Origin: Flavobacteriaceae bacterium
GTDB taxonomy: Bacteria; Bacteroidota; Bacteroidia; Flavobacteriales; Flavobacteriaceae
Reading direction: 5' to 3'
Assembly (NCBI GenBank): GCA_022428005.1
Contig: JAKMDI010000002.1
Span: forward strand, 92,496-156,495
DNA: 64,000 nt
Part shown: positions 28,372 to 38,306 of the stretch, piece by piece
Position numbering within the stretch: position 1 is the stretch's first letter
How the letters are laid out: every line of letters starts with the position of its first letter
Position numbers and translations under genes: made by a program
Notes under the pieces: generated by a model
The model's database searches: none
Told to the model about the DNA's origin: nothing
The model's input: only the letters and a program-made list of their open reading frames with translations

Positions 28372-29889
28372 ATGAAGATCCTCAATCGAACACAAATCCT
28401 AGAAGCCGACCGACAAACTTTGCGCAAAGCATCCATTTCTTCCACAGCATTGATGGAAAGAGCTGCTATGGCCTGTATGCATTGGATTACTGCGCATTAT
28501 ACTACCAACCAAGTATTTGCCATATTTTGTGGAACTGGCAACAATGGTGGAGATGGAATGGCCCTCTGTCGATTGTTAACAGCAAAAAAATACAACTGTA
28601 GCCTCTATGAGTACCCGCTGAGCGAAACACCCGCCAAAGACTACCAGCTCAATAAAGCCAAAATAAAAGGGACAAGCATCAAAAAATTAACAGCAAAAGC
28701 GGTCGCTTCCCTTCACGGCAATGTGGTTGTAATAGATGCTTTGTTGGGCACAGGAACCAACAGGCCAGTGGAAGGAGTACTAAAAGAAATCCTTTGCGCA
28801 CTAAACCAATTGCCCAACCCGGTCATCTCTATTGACACCCCCTCAGGACTTATGTCTGAATACAACTCTAAAAATCCAGCGGAGGGGATCGTTCAGGCGC
28901 AACATACCTTGAGCTTTCAAAGACCAAAATTGGCATTTTTACTGCCAGAACGGGGGGGGAAAGCAGGGATTTTTCACCTTTTAGACATTGGTTTGGACCC
29001 AAAATTTTTGGAGGAGGTAAAAACCTCTTTGCGTTATTTGACTGTGGAAAAGACAAAAAACATCTACCGATCGCCCAATAAATTTGACCATAAAGGCAAT
29101 AATGGTCATCTTTTGGTCGTGGGAGGAAGCAAGGGAAAAATGGGGGCCGTCGTCTTGGCGGCCAAAGCGGGAATGCGAACCGGTGCAGGAAAATTATCTG
29201 TACTCTGTCCACAATCTGGAATAGAAATTCTTCAAAAATCAATCCCTGAAGTTATGATAGAGAATAATACAGGTATAGACTCAATATCAGGATATTATGG
29301 ATTAAATCATAATACCATAGCTGTGGGGCCAGGTATGGGAACCAATCCACAAACCACAGCTTTTATGACCTCTCTTTTAAGCCAGCCAAAAGCGCAACTG
29401 GTCATAGATGCAGACGCCCTAAATATGATGGCGAAAGAAAAGCAGCTGCTTAAAAAGCTCCCCAAAAACACTGTTCTAACCCCCCACCCTAAAGAATTTG
29501 AAAGATGGGTGGGATCTTGGCAAAACGATCAACAAAAAATCCAACTTTTGACCGACCTCACAGAACGCTATCAGGTCATTTGTGTGCTAAAAGGAGCCCA
29601 TACTGCGGTGGCTTTGCCCAATGGAAGCGTGTGGTTCAACAGCAGTGGCAACCCGGGAATGGCGACTGCGGGAAGTGGTGATGTGCTCACGGGAATCATC
29701 GGCGGACTGTTGGCGAAAGGCTATACCCCCGAAGATGCTGCCCTTCTTGGAGTCTATGCTCATGGTCGTGCTGCAGATATCATCTCCCGTTCCATGAACT
29801 ACAATTTTATGATGGCCTCCGACATCATCCGAGGACTGGATGAGGTGTGGATGGAATTGGAGAACCAACAAGACATTTTGTCATTATAA
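28372..29889 (+). CDS. nnr: Bifunctional NAD(P)H-hydrate epimerase / dehydratase
   Basis: 505 aa from ATG 28372 (an in-frame TTG two codons upstream is less likely). The N-terminal NnrE domain (1-215) has FCGTGNNGGDGMALCRLL and VVIDALLGTGTNRPVEG. The C-terminal NnrD domain (225-505) has HKGNNGHLLVVGGSKGKMGA, AVGPGMGTNPQT, TPHPKEFERW and the ADP-binding N-P-G-M-A-T-A-G-S-G-D-V-L-T-G. Together they repair hydrated NADH and NADPH. The fusion is the usual bacterial form. The 202-bp upstream spacer is AT-rich, shared with divergent glyA, and holds a weak TATTTTTA element near the start. Confidence 0.95.
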   Translation: MKILNRTQILEADRQTLRKASISSTALMERAAMACMHWITAHYTTNQVFAIFCGTGNNGGDGMALCRLLTAKKYNCSLYEYPLSETPAKDYQLNKAKIKGTSIKKLTAKAVASLHGNVVVIDALLGTGTNRPVEGVLKEILCALNQLPNPVISIDTPSGLMSEYNSKNPAEGIVQAQHTLSFQRPKLAFLLPERGGKAGIFHLLDIGLDPKFLEEVKTSLRYLTVEKTKNIYRSPNKFDHKGNNGHLLVVGGSKGKMGAVVLAAKAGMRTGAGKLSVLCPQSGIEILQKSIPEVMIENNTGIDSISGYYGLNHNTIAVGPGMGTNPQTTAFMTSLLSQPKAQLVIDADALNMMAKEKQLLKKLPKNTVLTPHPKEFERWVGSWQNDQQKIQLLTDLTERYQVICVLKGAHTAVALPNGSVWFNSSGNPGMATAGSGDVLTGIIGGLLAKGYTPEDAALLGVYAHGRAADIISRSMNYNFMMASDIIRGLDEVWMELENQQDILSL

Positions 29890-29963
29890 CTTCCCCTAAT
29901 TCAGACATTTAGTCGGTTATTTCTTGATGGAACAACTCTTGCACAGGGTTAAGAAAAATCGCC

Positions 29964-32564
29964 ATGAATCTTAATAACTTTACGCTTAAATCGCAGGAAG
30001 TGGTCCAGACCGCCCAGCAGTTGGCGCAGCAAATGGAGCACCAGCAGATTGAAAACGAACACCTTTTTAAGGCACTCTTAACGGTGGACACCAACGTGCT
30101 TCCTTTTGTGTTTAAAAAGCTTCAAGTTAATTTTTCGCTTTTGGAAAAGCTAACAGACAGCGCCCTTAAAAGTTTGCCCAAAGTAGCGGGAGGCAATATA
30201 ATGGTATCCCCCAATGCTTCAAAAACACTGATCAATGCCATTAATTATTCCAAAACTGCTAAGGATGAATTTGTGGCGACACAGCATTTAGTGATGGCAC
30301 TGTTCGACAGCAGCGGTAATATTGGGAAAATCCTAAAAGACCAAGGGGTTACCAAAAAAAATCTCGAACAGACCCTTGGGGAACTCCAACAGGGCGAGAA
30401 AATTACTTCCGCCTCTGCTGAGGACCAATACAATGCATTAGAGAAATACGCTAAAAACCTCAACCACTTGGCCAGAGAAGGGAAACTGGATCCAGTAATC
30501 GGTCGGGATGAGGAAATTCGGCGCTTACTTCAAATCATTTCCCGCCGTACCAAAAACAATCCCATCTTGGTAGGGGAACCAGGTACTGGAAAAACAGCCA
30601 TTGCCGAGGGATTGGCGCACCGAATTATCGACGGAGATGTCCCCGAAAACCTAAAAGAAAAGCAAATCTTCGCATTGGACATGGGAGCCTTGATCGCAGG
30701 GGCCAAATACAAAGGGGAATTTGAAGAACGTTTGAAAAGCGTGATCAAAGAAGTCGTTGGTAGTGAGGGAGATATAGTGCTGTTCATCGACGAAATTCAC
30801 ACCTTGGTCGGTGCAGGAGGAGGCGATGGCGCTATGGATGCTGCCAATATCCTTAAACCAGCGCTGGCACGAGGCGAACTCAGGGCCATTGGCGCTACCA
30901 CACTGGACGAATACCAAAAGTATTTTGAGAAAGACAAAGCTTTGGAACGTCGTTTTCAAAAAGTAGGGGTCGCAGAACCCGATACCGAAAGTGCCATCTC
31001 AATATTACGAGGCATCAAAGACAAATATGAAGCGCACCACAAGGTAAGGATCAAGGACGAAGCCATCATCGGTGCGGTAATGCTTTCAGATCGCTACATC
31101 TCCAATCGGTTCCTGCCCGATAAGGCCATCGACCTGATGGATGAAGCAGCCTCCAAACTGAGGATGGAAATGAACTCCAAACCCGAGGAGTTGGATACAC
31201 TGGATCGTAAAATTCGACAGATAGAAATAGAAATTGTCGCCATAAAGCGTGAAAAAGATCAGCAAAAAGTTGCGAAATTAAACGAGGAATTGTCCAATCT
31301 CAAAGAAGATCGGAATACCCTTTTTGCACAATGGAGCCGAGAAAAAGAAAGGGTGGACAAAATCCAACAGACCAAACAACAAATCGACGACTACAAACTA
31401 AAAGCCGATCGGGCCGAAAGAGAAGGCGATTACGCTACGGTGGCCGAGTTGCGGTACGGAAAAATAAAAACCTCCCAAGAAACCTTGGACCAACTGCATC
31501 GGGAATTGTTGGAACACCAGCAAAAAGACAGCTTGATTAAAGAAGAGGTCAATTATGATGACATCGCAGAAGTGGTGGCCAAATGGACGGGTATTCCTAC
31601 CAGCAAAATGTTGCAAACGGACAAAGACCGACTGTTGAATTTAGAAAATGAAATACACAAACGCATGGTGGGCCAAGAAATGGCCGTAGAAGCGGTTTCA
31701 GATGCCATCAGACGGAGCCGTGCGGGGCTCCAAGATCAAAATCGACCCATTGGTAGTTTTCTCTTTTTGGGCACCACCGGTGTAGGTAAAACAGAATTGG
31801 CAAAAGCCTTGGCAGAGGTGCTTTTTGATGACGAAAACAACCTCACCCGCATCGACATGAGTGAATATCAGGAACGGCATGCCGTGAGCCGTCTGCTGGG
31901 AGCACCTCCAGGCTATGTGGGCTATGATGAAGGGGGTCAACTCACAGAAGCAGTGCGGAGAAAACCCTATTCTGTGGTGCTGTTGGATGAAATCGAAAAA
32001 GCCCATCCCGACACATTCAATGTTTTGTTACAAGTATTGGACGAGGGCAGGCTCACCGACAACAAAGGGCGCACCGCAGATTTTAAAAACACCATTGTGA
32101 TTATGACCTCTAACTTGGGCAGCCATGAGATCAAAACTGCTTTTGAGCACCACCAAAATTTTGAGGAAGCCGAAAACAATGCCAAACAAGCTGTGTTACA
32201 ACTGCTAAAAACCACCATTCGGCCCGAGTTTCTAAACCGCATTGATGATATTATCATGTTTTCTCCACTCACGGCCAAGGAAATAGAAGCCATCGTACGC
32301 TTGCAATTCCAGGGGTTGGCAAAACGCTTGGCCCAACAAGACCTTGAAATCACAGCCACCGAAGAAGCCATTGCTGCTTTGGCCCAGTGGGGATTCGATC
32401 CCGAGTACGGCGGCAGACCCGTCAAACGCGTCATGCAAAAAAAGGTACTCAATGCCCTGAGCAAAGCCCTACTGGCAGGCACAATAGCCACGGAAAAACC
32501 AGTAGTGGTGGATCATTTTGAACAGGAAATCGTATTCCGAAATACCGAGAACGCTAAGAAATAA
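29964..32564 (+). CDS. clpB: ATP-dependent disaggregase ClpB
   Basis: 866 aa. AAA+ chaperone that resolubilises aggregates with DnaK. Domains: N-domain (1-145), NBD1 with Walker A G-E-P-G-T-G-K-T (near 204) and [14 protein letters not shown], a coiled-coil middle domain (about 400-530; charged [20 protein letters not shown]), NBD2 with G-T-T-G-V-G-K-T (near 602) and [13 protein letters not shown], and the C-terminal ARG-finger/sensor region ending in [14 protein letters not shown]. The middle domain distinguishes it from ClpA and ClpC. No CIRCE-type inverted repeat is visible upstream. smpB follows 17 bases after the stop but has its own -7 box. Confidence 0.97.
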   Translation: MNLNNFTLKSQEVVQTAQQLAQQMEHQQIENEHLFKALLTVDTNVLPFVFKKLQVNFSLLEKLTDSALKSLPKVAGGNIMVSPNASKTLINAINYSKTAKDEFVATQHLVMALFDSSGNIGKILKDQGVTKKNLEQTLGELQQGEKITSASAEDQYNALEKYAKNLNHLAREGKLDPVIGRDEEIRRLLQIISRRTKNNPILVGEPGTGKTAIAEGLAHRIIDGDVPENLKEKQIFALDMGALIAGAKYKGEFEERLKSVIKEVVGSEGDIVLFIDEIHTLVGAGGGDGAMDAANILKPALARGELRAIGATTLDEYQKYFEKDKALERRFQKVGVAEPDTESAISILRGIKDKYEAHHKVRIKDEAIIGAVMLSDRYISNRFLPDKAIDLMDEAASKLRMEMNSKPEELDTLDRKIRQIEIEIVAIKREKDQQKVAKLNEELSNLKEDRNTLFAQWSREKERVDKIQQTKQQIDDYKLKADRAEREGDYATVAELRYGKIKTSQETLDQLHRELLEHQQKDSLIKEEVNYDDIAEVVAKWTGIPTSKMLQTDKDRLLNLENEIHKRMVGQEMAVEAVSDAIRRSRAGLQDQNRPIGSFLFLGTTGVGKTELAKALAEVLFDDENNLTRIDMSEYQERHAVSRLLGAPPGYVGYDEGGQLTEAVRRKPYSVVLLDEIEKAHPDTFNVLLQVLDEGRLTDNKGRTADFKNTIVIMTSNLGSHEIKTAFEHHQNFEEAENNAKQAVLQLLKTTIRPEFLNRIDDIIMFSPLTAKEIEAIVRLQFQGLAKRLAQQDLEITATEEAIAALAQWGFDPEYGGRPVKRVMQKKVLNALSKALLAGTIATEKPVVVDHFEQEIVFRNTENAKK

Positions 32565-32569
32565 GTTGT

Positions 32570-32577
32570 TAACTTTG
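32570..32577 (+). promoter_or_regulatory. -7 box placing the smpB transcript start on its GTG
   Basis: TAACTTTG at 32570-32577 matches TAnnTTTG. Five nt beyond the G is 32582, the first base of the GTG start of smpB, so a leaderless message is predicted. No clear -33 TTG is seen; the region lies partly within the clpB 3' end. Confidence 0.5.
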
Positions 32578-32581
32578 CCGC

Positions 32582-33043
32582 GTGCAAAAGCGAATCAACA
32601 TACAAAACAAAAAGGCGCGGTTTGAATACGAGTTTCTCGATCAATTCACCGCAGGGATTGTATTGACGGGTACGGAAATCAAGTCGATCCGCAACAGCAA
32701 GGCCTCCATTGCTGAAAGTTTTTGTGAATTCAATGAAAACGGAGAGCTTTTTGCCGTAAACATGTACATTGAAGAATACGCTTTTGGCACCCGTTTTAAC
32801 CACCGCCCCAGAGGCAGCAGAAAGCTTTTGCTCAACAGAAGAGAACTGAATAAACTTCACAAACAAGTGAAAAACTCAGGTCTCACCATCGTACCCCTCA
32901 AGCTTTTTATCAACGATAAGGGTTTTGCCAAAATGTCCATCGCATTGGCACGTGGAAAAAAACTTTATGACAAAAGGGATACCCTTAAAGACCGCGACAA
33001 TCAGAGAAATTTAGATCGGGTAAAGAAAAGTTTTAATCAGTAG
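32582..33043 (+). CDS. smpB: SsrA-binding protein SmpB
   Basis: 153 aa. It binds tmRNA and delivers it to stalled ribosomes. NIQNKKARFEYEFLDQFTAGIVLTGTEIKSIR is the canonical beginning, and GLTIVPLKLFINDKGFAKMSIALARGKKLYDKR the conserved core. The basic tail DRDNQRNLDRVKKSF enters the mRNA channel. The start codon is GTG (32582); the nearest alternative would truncate conserved residues. It follows clpB by 17 bases, linking two protein-quality functions. tmRNA itself is not in the window. Confidence 0.95.
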   Translation: MQKRINIQNKKARFEYEFLDQFTAGIVLTGTEIKSIRNSKASIAESFCEFNENGELFAVNMYIEEYAFGTRFNHRPRGSRKLLLNRRELNKLHKQVKNSGLTIVPLKLFINDKGFAKMSIALARGKKLYDKRDTLKDRDNQRNLDRVKKSFNQ

Positions 33044-33134
33044 TTAATTTATTGTTTTGTAAATCAATTCCAAATCCTAAACTTATTTTGGCATGGAATT
33101 TGAAACTTTATAAATACCCTAATCTTACTTTTCC

Positions 33135-33712
33135 ATGAAAAAAAAACTGATCTATTCCGTTCCCGCTATCTTATTTTTCTATTACCCCTCCTTTTGGGCT
33201 GTCAAAACAACGACGACAACGTCTTTGATCAAGAATTCTTAATCACTGATGCTGCCTTTCAAAATTTCTCGGAAAACTATAATTATCAAGAAGGTTTAAT
33301 CCCTGCAGACAGCTACAAAATTGCCGTTAATTTACTGTCGGACAACACTTATGCAACACGGTATGGAATCAATCCAGAACAACAGAATAAAATATCAGGT
33401 ATTTCAATAAAGACCCTTCTTGACTTAAAAGATTACGCCTAAGCGGGGGAGAACATTAACAAACTATTTTTAGTTCAAAAAAATTATCATGAGTTGTATC
33501 AAACCATTGAAAACTTTTTAAAAGAAGACGGTTCATTTGAGGAATATCAAAATGGAAATCTTGTTTTTACCAATTTAGATGAAATATCGGTCAAAGGAAA
33601 CCTCATAGTTTCCCCAAGAGACACCCTCCCCATAAAATTGCATATAGAATTTAGATTCGATAATGGCTTAATCATTTCAGATGTACTCAGCACAACTCTA
33701 TTCTCAATCTGA
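33135..33712 (+). pseudogene. Broken lipoprotein gene of unknown function
   Basis: ATG at 33135 begins a lipoprotein-like leader, but its frame ends early. The lipobox L-L-L-G-C and mature part (QNNDDNVFDQEFLITD...) lie one frame away from 33134 onward. Nine A residues follow the ATG; ten would join the leader to the lipobox frame. A second lesion is the in-frame TAA at 33440-33442 (DLKDYA-stop-AGENINKL). After it the same frame continues to the TGA that overlaps the next gene's ATG at 33712. The restored product would be about 190 aa with no recognisable domain. It was presumably co-expressed with the barrel protein that follows. Confidence 0.75.
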
Positions 33713-34491
33713 TGAAAAAAGCAATGGTATGGATTGTTTTGTTTGCATTTAATCTAAATGCACAAACAACAAAAGACACGACAAACATCAACCGACCTAA
33801 GTTTGGGTTTTCTGCACTCTTGGAGTTTGATCAGGTCAATTTCTACTCAGAAATAAACAGCGAAGAAATCAGTCAATTCACCTCCGATGTTTCCAGTTTA
33901 AGATTTGGCGGTTATTATCAAACTCAAAAAATATTTTCTGAGATCAACTTTGGGATTGGAGGATTATCAACTATGGTCAAATACCAACTTCCAAAAAATT
34001 TGTTTGTATCCTTTGATTTGAAATACAATGGTTTTGATGAAACCAGTGGGAGTTATTCCTATTACTCCGCCAATGAGTTAAGGATCCGTCAGTACGTTGC
34101 AGGATTTGGGAAAAACATTCCTCTCAGAGGAGAAAAAAAATTGGCTTTTCGCCTTTTGGCCGGCCGCATTTCATCAAACCAGTTTGAGGCTTTTAGCAAC
34201 AATTACCAAAGTAATAAAGTATATAAAGTCAGCAGAAAATCAATATTAGCACCTACTTTATATTATGGAGCTGGGATGAGATTCAACTTTGTGAAATCAC
34301 ATAATTTTTTAATTAAAAAACCCGTAAACTATTATGTTTCTGCCAGTTATATGATCAACAGCAAAAGCAACTTTCACCGTGAGGTGAGCATTGAAGAGTG
34401 GATTCCAAACAATGTTGTTTTTAAAGAAACGACAAAAGACTTGAATTATCTATTGGAGGCCTATGCGTTTCGTTTCGGCATGCGGTGGTAG
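33712..34491 (+). CDS. Secreted beta-rich protein, probable outer-membrane barrel
   Basis: 259 aa. The signal peptide (AMVWIVLFAFNLNAQ, cut near residue 17) is followed by strands of alternating aromatic and polar residues (LRFGGYYQ, FVSFDLKYNGFDE, YYVSASYMIN), ending in F-R-F-G-M-R-W, a plausible barrel C-terminus. No family name is recognised. Its ATG overlaps the TGA of the broken lipoprotein gene, so it was the second gene of a coupled pair and may now be poorly translated. It is convergent with pcm, 17 bases apart. Confidence 0.65.
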   Translation: MKKAMVWIVLFAFNLNAQTTKDTTNINRPKFGFSALLEFDQVNFYSEINSEEISQFTSDVSSLRFGGYYQTQKIFSEINFGIGGLSTMVKYQLPKNLFVSFDLKYNGFDETSGSYSYYSANELRIRQYVAGFGKNIPLRGEKKLAFRLLAGRISSNQFEAFSNNYQSNKVYKVSRKSILAPTLYYGAGMRFNFVKSHNFLIKKPVNYYVSASYMINSKSNFHREVSIEEWIPNNVVFKETTKDLNYLLEAYAFRFGMRW

Positions 34492-34507
34492 TGGCCTTCG
34501 CTACATA

Positions 34508-35152
34508 CTAATTCCGATCCTTTAACAACGGTACAAACCTAAAAACACCATAGGTTTTTCGATCAAATGTTTTTTCTCCTGTTCGGATATATCGGGTCAT
34601 TACTTGGTCTTTTTCTCCCACGGGAATCACGAGTCTCCCGCCGATGGCCAATTGCTCCAGCAGCGCTTTGGGGACCTCGGGGGCGCCAGCGGTAACAATG
34701 ATGGCATTAAATGGGGCTTCGGTGGTCCATCCCTTGTAGCCGTCGCCCAAGATCAATTTCTTGGGTCTTAATTGTAGTTTTTTTAACAACAAGCCTGTTT
34801 TTTTAAACAACTCCTGCTGCCGTTCAATACTGAATACTTTAACCCCTTGATAGGCCATTAGAACAGCGGTTTGGTAGCCCGAGCCTGTTCCAATCTCCAA
34901 TACTTTATCTCCTTTTTTAAGCGCCAACAATTGGGTCTGAAAAGCCACCGTATAGGGTTGTGATATGGTTTGGTCGGCAGAAATTGGATAGGCCTTGTCT
35001 GCATAGGCATAGGCCTGTAAACCCGAATCCATAAAAAAATGTCGTGGCACACTGCCCATGGCCGCCAATACCTGTGCGTCGTCGATGCCTTTTTGTTCGA
35101 GCAGTTGGACCAACTGTCGTCTTTGTCCTTGGTGCTTTGTTGAGTCAATCAT
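34508..35152 (-). CDS. pcm: Protein-L-isoaspartate O-methyltransferase
   Basis: 214 aa. It methylates L-isoaspartyl residues in aged proteins using S-adenosylmethionine. It has VPRHFFMD, ADQTISQPYTVAFQTQLL, the SAM-binding motif V-L-E-I-G-T-G-S-G-Y-Q-T (about 80-91) and DGYKGWTTEAPFNAIIVTAGAPEVPKALLEQL, all as in the family. ATG 35152 sits one base from the predicted transcript start. It is divergent from the oxidoreductase gene across 68 bases that contain a -7 box for each direction. Confidence 0.93.
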   Translation of the reverse strand: MIDSTKHQGQRRQLVQLLEQKGIDDAQVLAAMGSVPRHFFMDSGLQAYAYADKAYPISADQTISQPYTVAFQTQLLALKKGDKVLEIGTGSGYQTAVLMAYQGVKVFSIERQQELFKKTGLLLKKLQLRPKKLILGDGYKGWTTEAPFNAIIVTAGAPEVPKALLEQLAIGGRLVIPVGEKDQVMTRYIRTGEKTFDRKTYGVFRFVPLLKDRN

Positions 35153-35157
35153 TTACA

Positions 35158-35165
35158 CAAAAGTA
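35158..35165 (-). promoter_or_regulatory. -7 box abutting pcm
   Basis: The minus strand reads TACTTTTG (35165 to 35158). The predicted start is 35153, directly before the ATG at 35152: a nearly leaderless message. No TTG at standard spacing. Confidence 0.5.
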
Positions 35166-35197
35166 ATCGGTTCCCAAAAAAAATCAGAAAAAGATGG

Positions 35198-35205
35198 TAT
35201 TTTTG
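35198..35205 (+). promoter_or_regulatory. -7 box for the Gfo/Idh/MocA gene; supports the downstream ATG
   Basis: TATTTTTG at 35198-35205, predicted start 35210. Because the box lies inside the longer in-frame extension that begins at 35194, it argues for translation from ATG 35221 (11-nt leader). Confidence 0.45.
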
Positions 35206-35220
35206 ATAAAATCAATTCAA

Positions 35221-36186
35221 ATGATCAAAGCAGGTGTATTGGGAGCAGGTCACTTGGGCAAGATCCATCTCCGATTGTTAGCAGCTTCAGAACGCTATGA
35301 GTTGGTGGGTTTTTTCGACCCTGACAAAAAGAATGCCGCGGCGCTGGCCAGCGAAAAAGGCTATCAATATTTTAATTCCCCAGAGGCGCTTATCGATGCC
35401 TGCGACATGATCGACATCGTAACCCCTACGGTATTTCACCACCAAGTTGCCCAACAAGCCTTGCAAGCCGGGAAACATATATTTATTGAAAAACCCATTG
35501 CCAACAGCCTTTCCGAAGCCCAAGAGATCACCGAAATGGCAAAAAAACACCAGGTCTTGGGACAAGTGGGACATGTAGAACGGTTTAACCCAGCTTTTAA
35601 AGCAGTCGCAGACTCCATTACCCATCCTAAATTTATCGAATCCCACCGATTGGCAGAGTTCAACCCTCGGGGGACCGATGTACCGGTTGTTTTGGACCTG
35701 ATGATCCACGATCTGGATATATTATTGAGTATTGTCAATGCCAAGGTAAAATCGGTATCGGCATCGGGCGTGGCCGTAATCAGCAGCACCCCCGATATCG
35801 CCAATGCCCGTATTGAATTTGAAAACGGCTGTGTGGCCAACCTCACCGCCAGTAGAATTTCCCTTAAAAAAATGCGAAAAACCCGATTTTTCCAAAAAGA
35901 CGCTTATATCTCCGTCGATTTTTTAGAGAAAAAGGTGGAAGTCGTCAAAATGAAAGACGCCCCTGAAAAATCCGAGGACTTTGCCATGATACTGCAAAAC
36001 GCTGAGGGAGAGAAAAAGCAAATCTACTTTGAAAATCCACAAATAGAAGATTCCAACGCCATTTTGGAAGAATTGGAAAGCTTTGCCGACGCCATTCACC
36101 ACAAAAAAGACCCGGTTGTCAGTCTAAAAAACGGAACGGATGCACTGGAATTGGCCTATCGGGTCATTGACGCCTATTCCCACTAA
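35221..36186 (+). CDS. Gfo/Idh/MocA-family NAD(P)-dependent oxidoreductase
   Basis: 321 aa from ATG 35221. The Rossmann fold G-A-G-H-L-G near residues 9-14 starts just inside this ORF, as is usual. E-K-P-I-A (near 91-95) is the family catalytic and nicotinamide-contacting motif, and DLMIHDLDILLSIV contains the conserved His-Asp segment of the second domain. Substrates in this family are sugars, inositol or UDP-sugar acids; a beta-sheet C-terminal domain is present, but the substrate cannot be deduced. It is flanked by pcm (divergent) and the yggS-type gene (75 bases downstream, own -7 box). Confidence 0.88.
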   Translation: MIKAGVLGAGHLGKIHLRLLAASERYELVGFFDPDKKNAAALASEKGYQYFNSPEALIDACDMIDIVTPTVFHHQVAQQALQAGKHIFIEKPIANSLSEAQEITEMAKKHQVLGQVGHVERFNPAFKAVADSITHPKFIESHRLAEFNPRGTDVPVVLDLMIHDLDILLSIVNAKVKSVSASGVAVISSTPDIANARIEFENGCVANLTASRISLKKMRKTRFFQKDAYISVDFLEKKVEVVKMKDAPEKSEDFAMILQNAEGEKKQIYFENPQIEDSNAILEELESFADAIHHKKDPVVSLKNGTDALELAYRVIDAYSH

Positions 36187-36248
36187 TTCTTCAACTTCAG
36201 GGGATTAAAAACCCCCACTTCTGATCACCGCCCTGCCCTACTTTTCAA

Positions 36249-36256
36249 TATCTTTG
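36249..36256 (+). promoter_or_regulatory. -7 box placing the yggS-type transcript start on its ATG
   Basis: TATCTTTG at 36249-36256. The calibrated start 5 nt past the G is 36261, the A of the ATG, predicting a leaderless mRNA. No -33 TTG is visible. Confidence 0.5.
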
Positions 36257-36260
36257 CACA

Positions 36261-36911
36261 ATGAGTATAGGGGAAAATACAATTGCACTCCGGAAAGAGA
36301 TTCCTGAACAACTGACCTTGGTCGCCGTTTCCAAAACCAAATCCAATGAAGAAATCATGGAAGCTTACCAAAGTGGTCAGCGGGTTTTTGGAGAAAACAA
36401 AATCCAGGAAATGAGCGCCAAATACGAAGCGCTGCCCAAAGACATCCAATGGCATATGATTGGACATGTACAATCCAACAAGGTAAAATACATGGCGCCA
36501 TTTGTTGATTTGATCCATGGTGTGGACCGCAGTAAACTCCTTAGAGAGATTGACAAACAGGCGTTGAAGAACAATCGCATCATCGATTGTCTGCTCCAAA
36601 TCCACATCGCTCAGGAAAGCACAAAATTTGGATTTTCCGAATCCGAGATTACGGAAGCCTTAGATTTGGCAGGGACCCTAAACAATGTGCGGGTGGTCGG
36701 CCTGATGGGCATGGCGACTTTTACCGAAAACACCCAACAAATAACGGAAGAATTTAAGGGCCTTAAGCGCCTCTTTGACCAGCTCAAACCCCAGCAGCCA
36801 CAATTCAGTGTGCTCTCCATGGGCATGAGCGGGGACTATCCCTTGGCCATCGCGCAGGGCAGCAACATGATCCGCGTGGGCAGTAAAATTTTTGGGGCCA
36901 GAAACTATTGA
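36261..36911 (+). CDS. YggS/PLPBP-family pyridoxal-phosphate homeostasis protein
   Basis: 216 aa, alanine-racemase-like single barrel without the C-terminal domain. TLVAVSKTKSNEEIMEAYQSG carries the PLP-binding Lys. FGENKIQEM, WHMIGHVQSNKVKYM, LLQIHIAQESTKFGF and SMGMSGDYPLAIAQGSNMIRVGSKIFG (phosphate-binding Ser/Gly region) are all conserved. It buffers free PLP and has no known catalytic turnover. Its stop TGA (36909-36911) is 2 bases before the next gene's ATG, so the two are co-transcribed. Confidence 0.93.
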   Translation: MSIGENTIALRKEIPEQLTLVAVSKTKSNEEIMEAYQSGQRVFGENKIQEMSAKYEALPKDIQWHMIGHVQSNKVKYMAPFVDLIHGVDRSKLLREIDKQALKNNRIIDCLLQIHIAQESTKFGFSESEITEALDLAGTLNNVRVVGLMGMATFTENTQQITEEFKGLKRLFDQLKPQQPQFSVLSMGMSGDYPLAIAQGSNMIRVGSKIFGARNY

Positions 36912-36913
36912 GT

Positions 36914-38296
36914 ATGTATGCCATTTTAGACATAGAAACCACTGGCGGGAAATACAATGAAGAAGGCATCACAGAGATCGCCATCTACCAGCACGACGGT
37001 CAAAAAGTAACCGATCAGTTCATCAGTTTGGTCAACCCCGAGCGTCCCATCCAGCCTTTTGTGGAAAAGCTAACCGGTATCAACAGTAAAATGCTTCGCA
37101 GCGCCCCCCGCTTTTTTGAACTGGCCAAGCGCATCATAGAAATCACAGAAAACTGCCTTATCGTTGCCCACAATGCCGATTTTGATTACAGAATCTTACG
37201 CACAGAGTTTAAGCGTTTGGGCTACAACTTTGAGCGCAACTCCCTCTGCACTGTAACCCTCTCCCAACAACTACTGCCCGAAATGGAGTCCCACAAACTG
37301 GGCAAACTCGTTCGCTCCTTGGGGATTCCCATCAGCGACCGCCACCGCGCCCAAGGCGATGCCATGGCCACCGTAAAGCTCTTTGAGCTCTTGTTGGAAA
37401 AAGACAGCAGCAAAGAGATCCTAAAATCGCAAATCAAAGCCTTGCACGTTAACCAAGTGGCTTCCAAATACCTCGCCATTATTGAAGAATTACCCACCTC
37501 TACCGGAGTGTACTACTTGCACAATGCCGTAGGGGACGTCCTCTATATTGGAAAAAGTAAAAACATACAACAACGGGTGAGGGCCCACCTCACGGCCACC
37601 GACCGCAAGTCACAAAAAATTCAAAAAAAACTCCATAAGGTGAATTTTGAAAATACGGGAAGTGAACTCATCGCCTTGCTTAAAGAACAACTCGAAATCA
37701 AAAAAAACCAACCTAAAATTAATAAGGACGGCCGCTATCGCCTCTACCCCATGGGCATCAGAATTGATAAAACCACCCCCTACCATCAGCTGGTTTTGGA
37801 GCAGGTTCGCAGTAAAGAAGATTATTTGGTGGTTTTTAAAAACGGAAGGGTTGCCAAGCACCTGATGCTCCGTTGGATGGAGACCCATGCCCTTTGCCAC
37901 AAACACTCCTCACTCCAAGAATCGGATGGGGCTTGTTATGCCTATAAAAACGACAATTGCAAAGGTGCCTGCCTGGAGGAAGAACCCCCCGAACAGTACA
38001 ATGCAAGACTTGAGACCTTAAATGGCGTTAGGGACTATCCCCACAACGACTTCCTGATGATCGATCAAGGACGAAAAGACGGTGAAAAAAGTTTTATCTA
38101 TATTGAAAATCAATGTTTTAAAGGCTATGGGTTCTTCGAACTCAATCACCAGATCAAAACCCCGGAGAAAATCCAGCACCGCATGACCCCCATGGAGGAA
38201 AATTCAGATTGCCGCGCCCTAATACAGGCCCACCTCAAAAAAAATAAATACAAAAAATTAATACCTTTGGAGGTAACCGAAGTCAATTCCAACTAA
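36914..38296 (+). CDS. DnaQ-type exonuclease fused to GIY-YIG (UvrC/Cho-like) nuclease
   Basis: 460 aa from ATG 36914. Residues 1-165 are a DEDD 3'-5' exonuclease of the PolIII-epsilon type (ILDIETTGG with D-E-T, IVAHNADFDYRIL, HRAQGDAMATVKLFE). Residues about 190-275 are a GIY-YIG module (STGVYYLHNAVGDVLYIGKSKNIQQRVRAHL). The C-terminal 170 residues hold a Cys-containing segment (CHKHSS..., CYAYKNDNCKGAC) also seen in this fusion family. This is the known Bacteroidetes PolC-like/Cho-like architecture, presumed to act in DNA repair. Three genes from here (exonuclease, channel, miaA) run with gaps or overlaps of 10 bases or less. Confidence 0.88.
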   Translation: MYAILDIETTGGKYNEEGITEIAIYQHDGQKVTDQFISLVNPERPIQPFVEKLTGINSKMLRSAPRFFELAKRIIEITENCLIVAHNADFDYRILRTEFKRLGYNFERNSLCTVTLSQQLLPEMESHKLGKLVRSLGIPISDRHRAQGDAMATVKLFELLLEKDSSKEILKSQIKALHVNQVASKYLAIIEELPTSTGVYYLHNAVGDVLYIGKSKNIQQRVRAHLTATDRKSQKIQKKLHKVNFENTGSELIALLKEQLEIKKNQPKINKDGRYRLYPMGIRIDKTTPYHQLVLEQVRSKEDYLVVFKNGRVAKHLMLRWMETHALCHKHSSLQESDGACYAYKNDNCKGACLEEEPPEQYNARLETLNGVRDYPHNDFLMIDQGRKDGEKSFIYIENQCFKGYGFFELNHQIKTPEKIQHRMTPMEENSDCRALIQAHLKKNKYKKLIPLEVTEVNSN

Positions 38297-38306
38297 GCCC
38301 AAACCC

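Noticed and set aside
35194..35220. Upstream start of the Gfo/Idh/MocA gene
   Set aside because: The -7 box at 35198-35205 lies inside the extension, and the Rossmann motif normally begins within a few residues of the start, as with ATG 35221.
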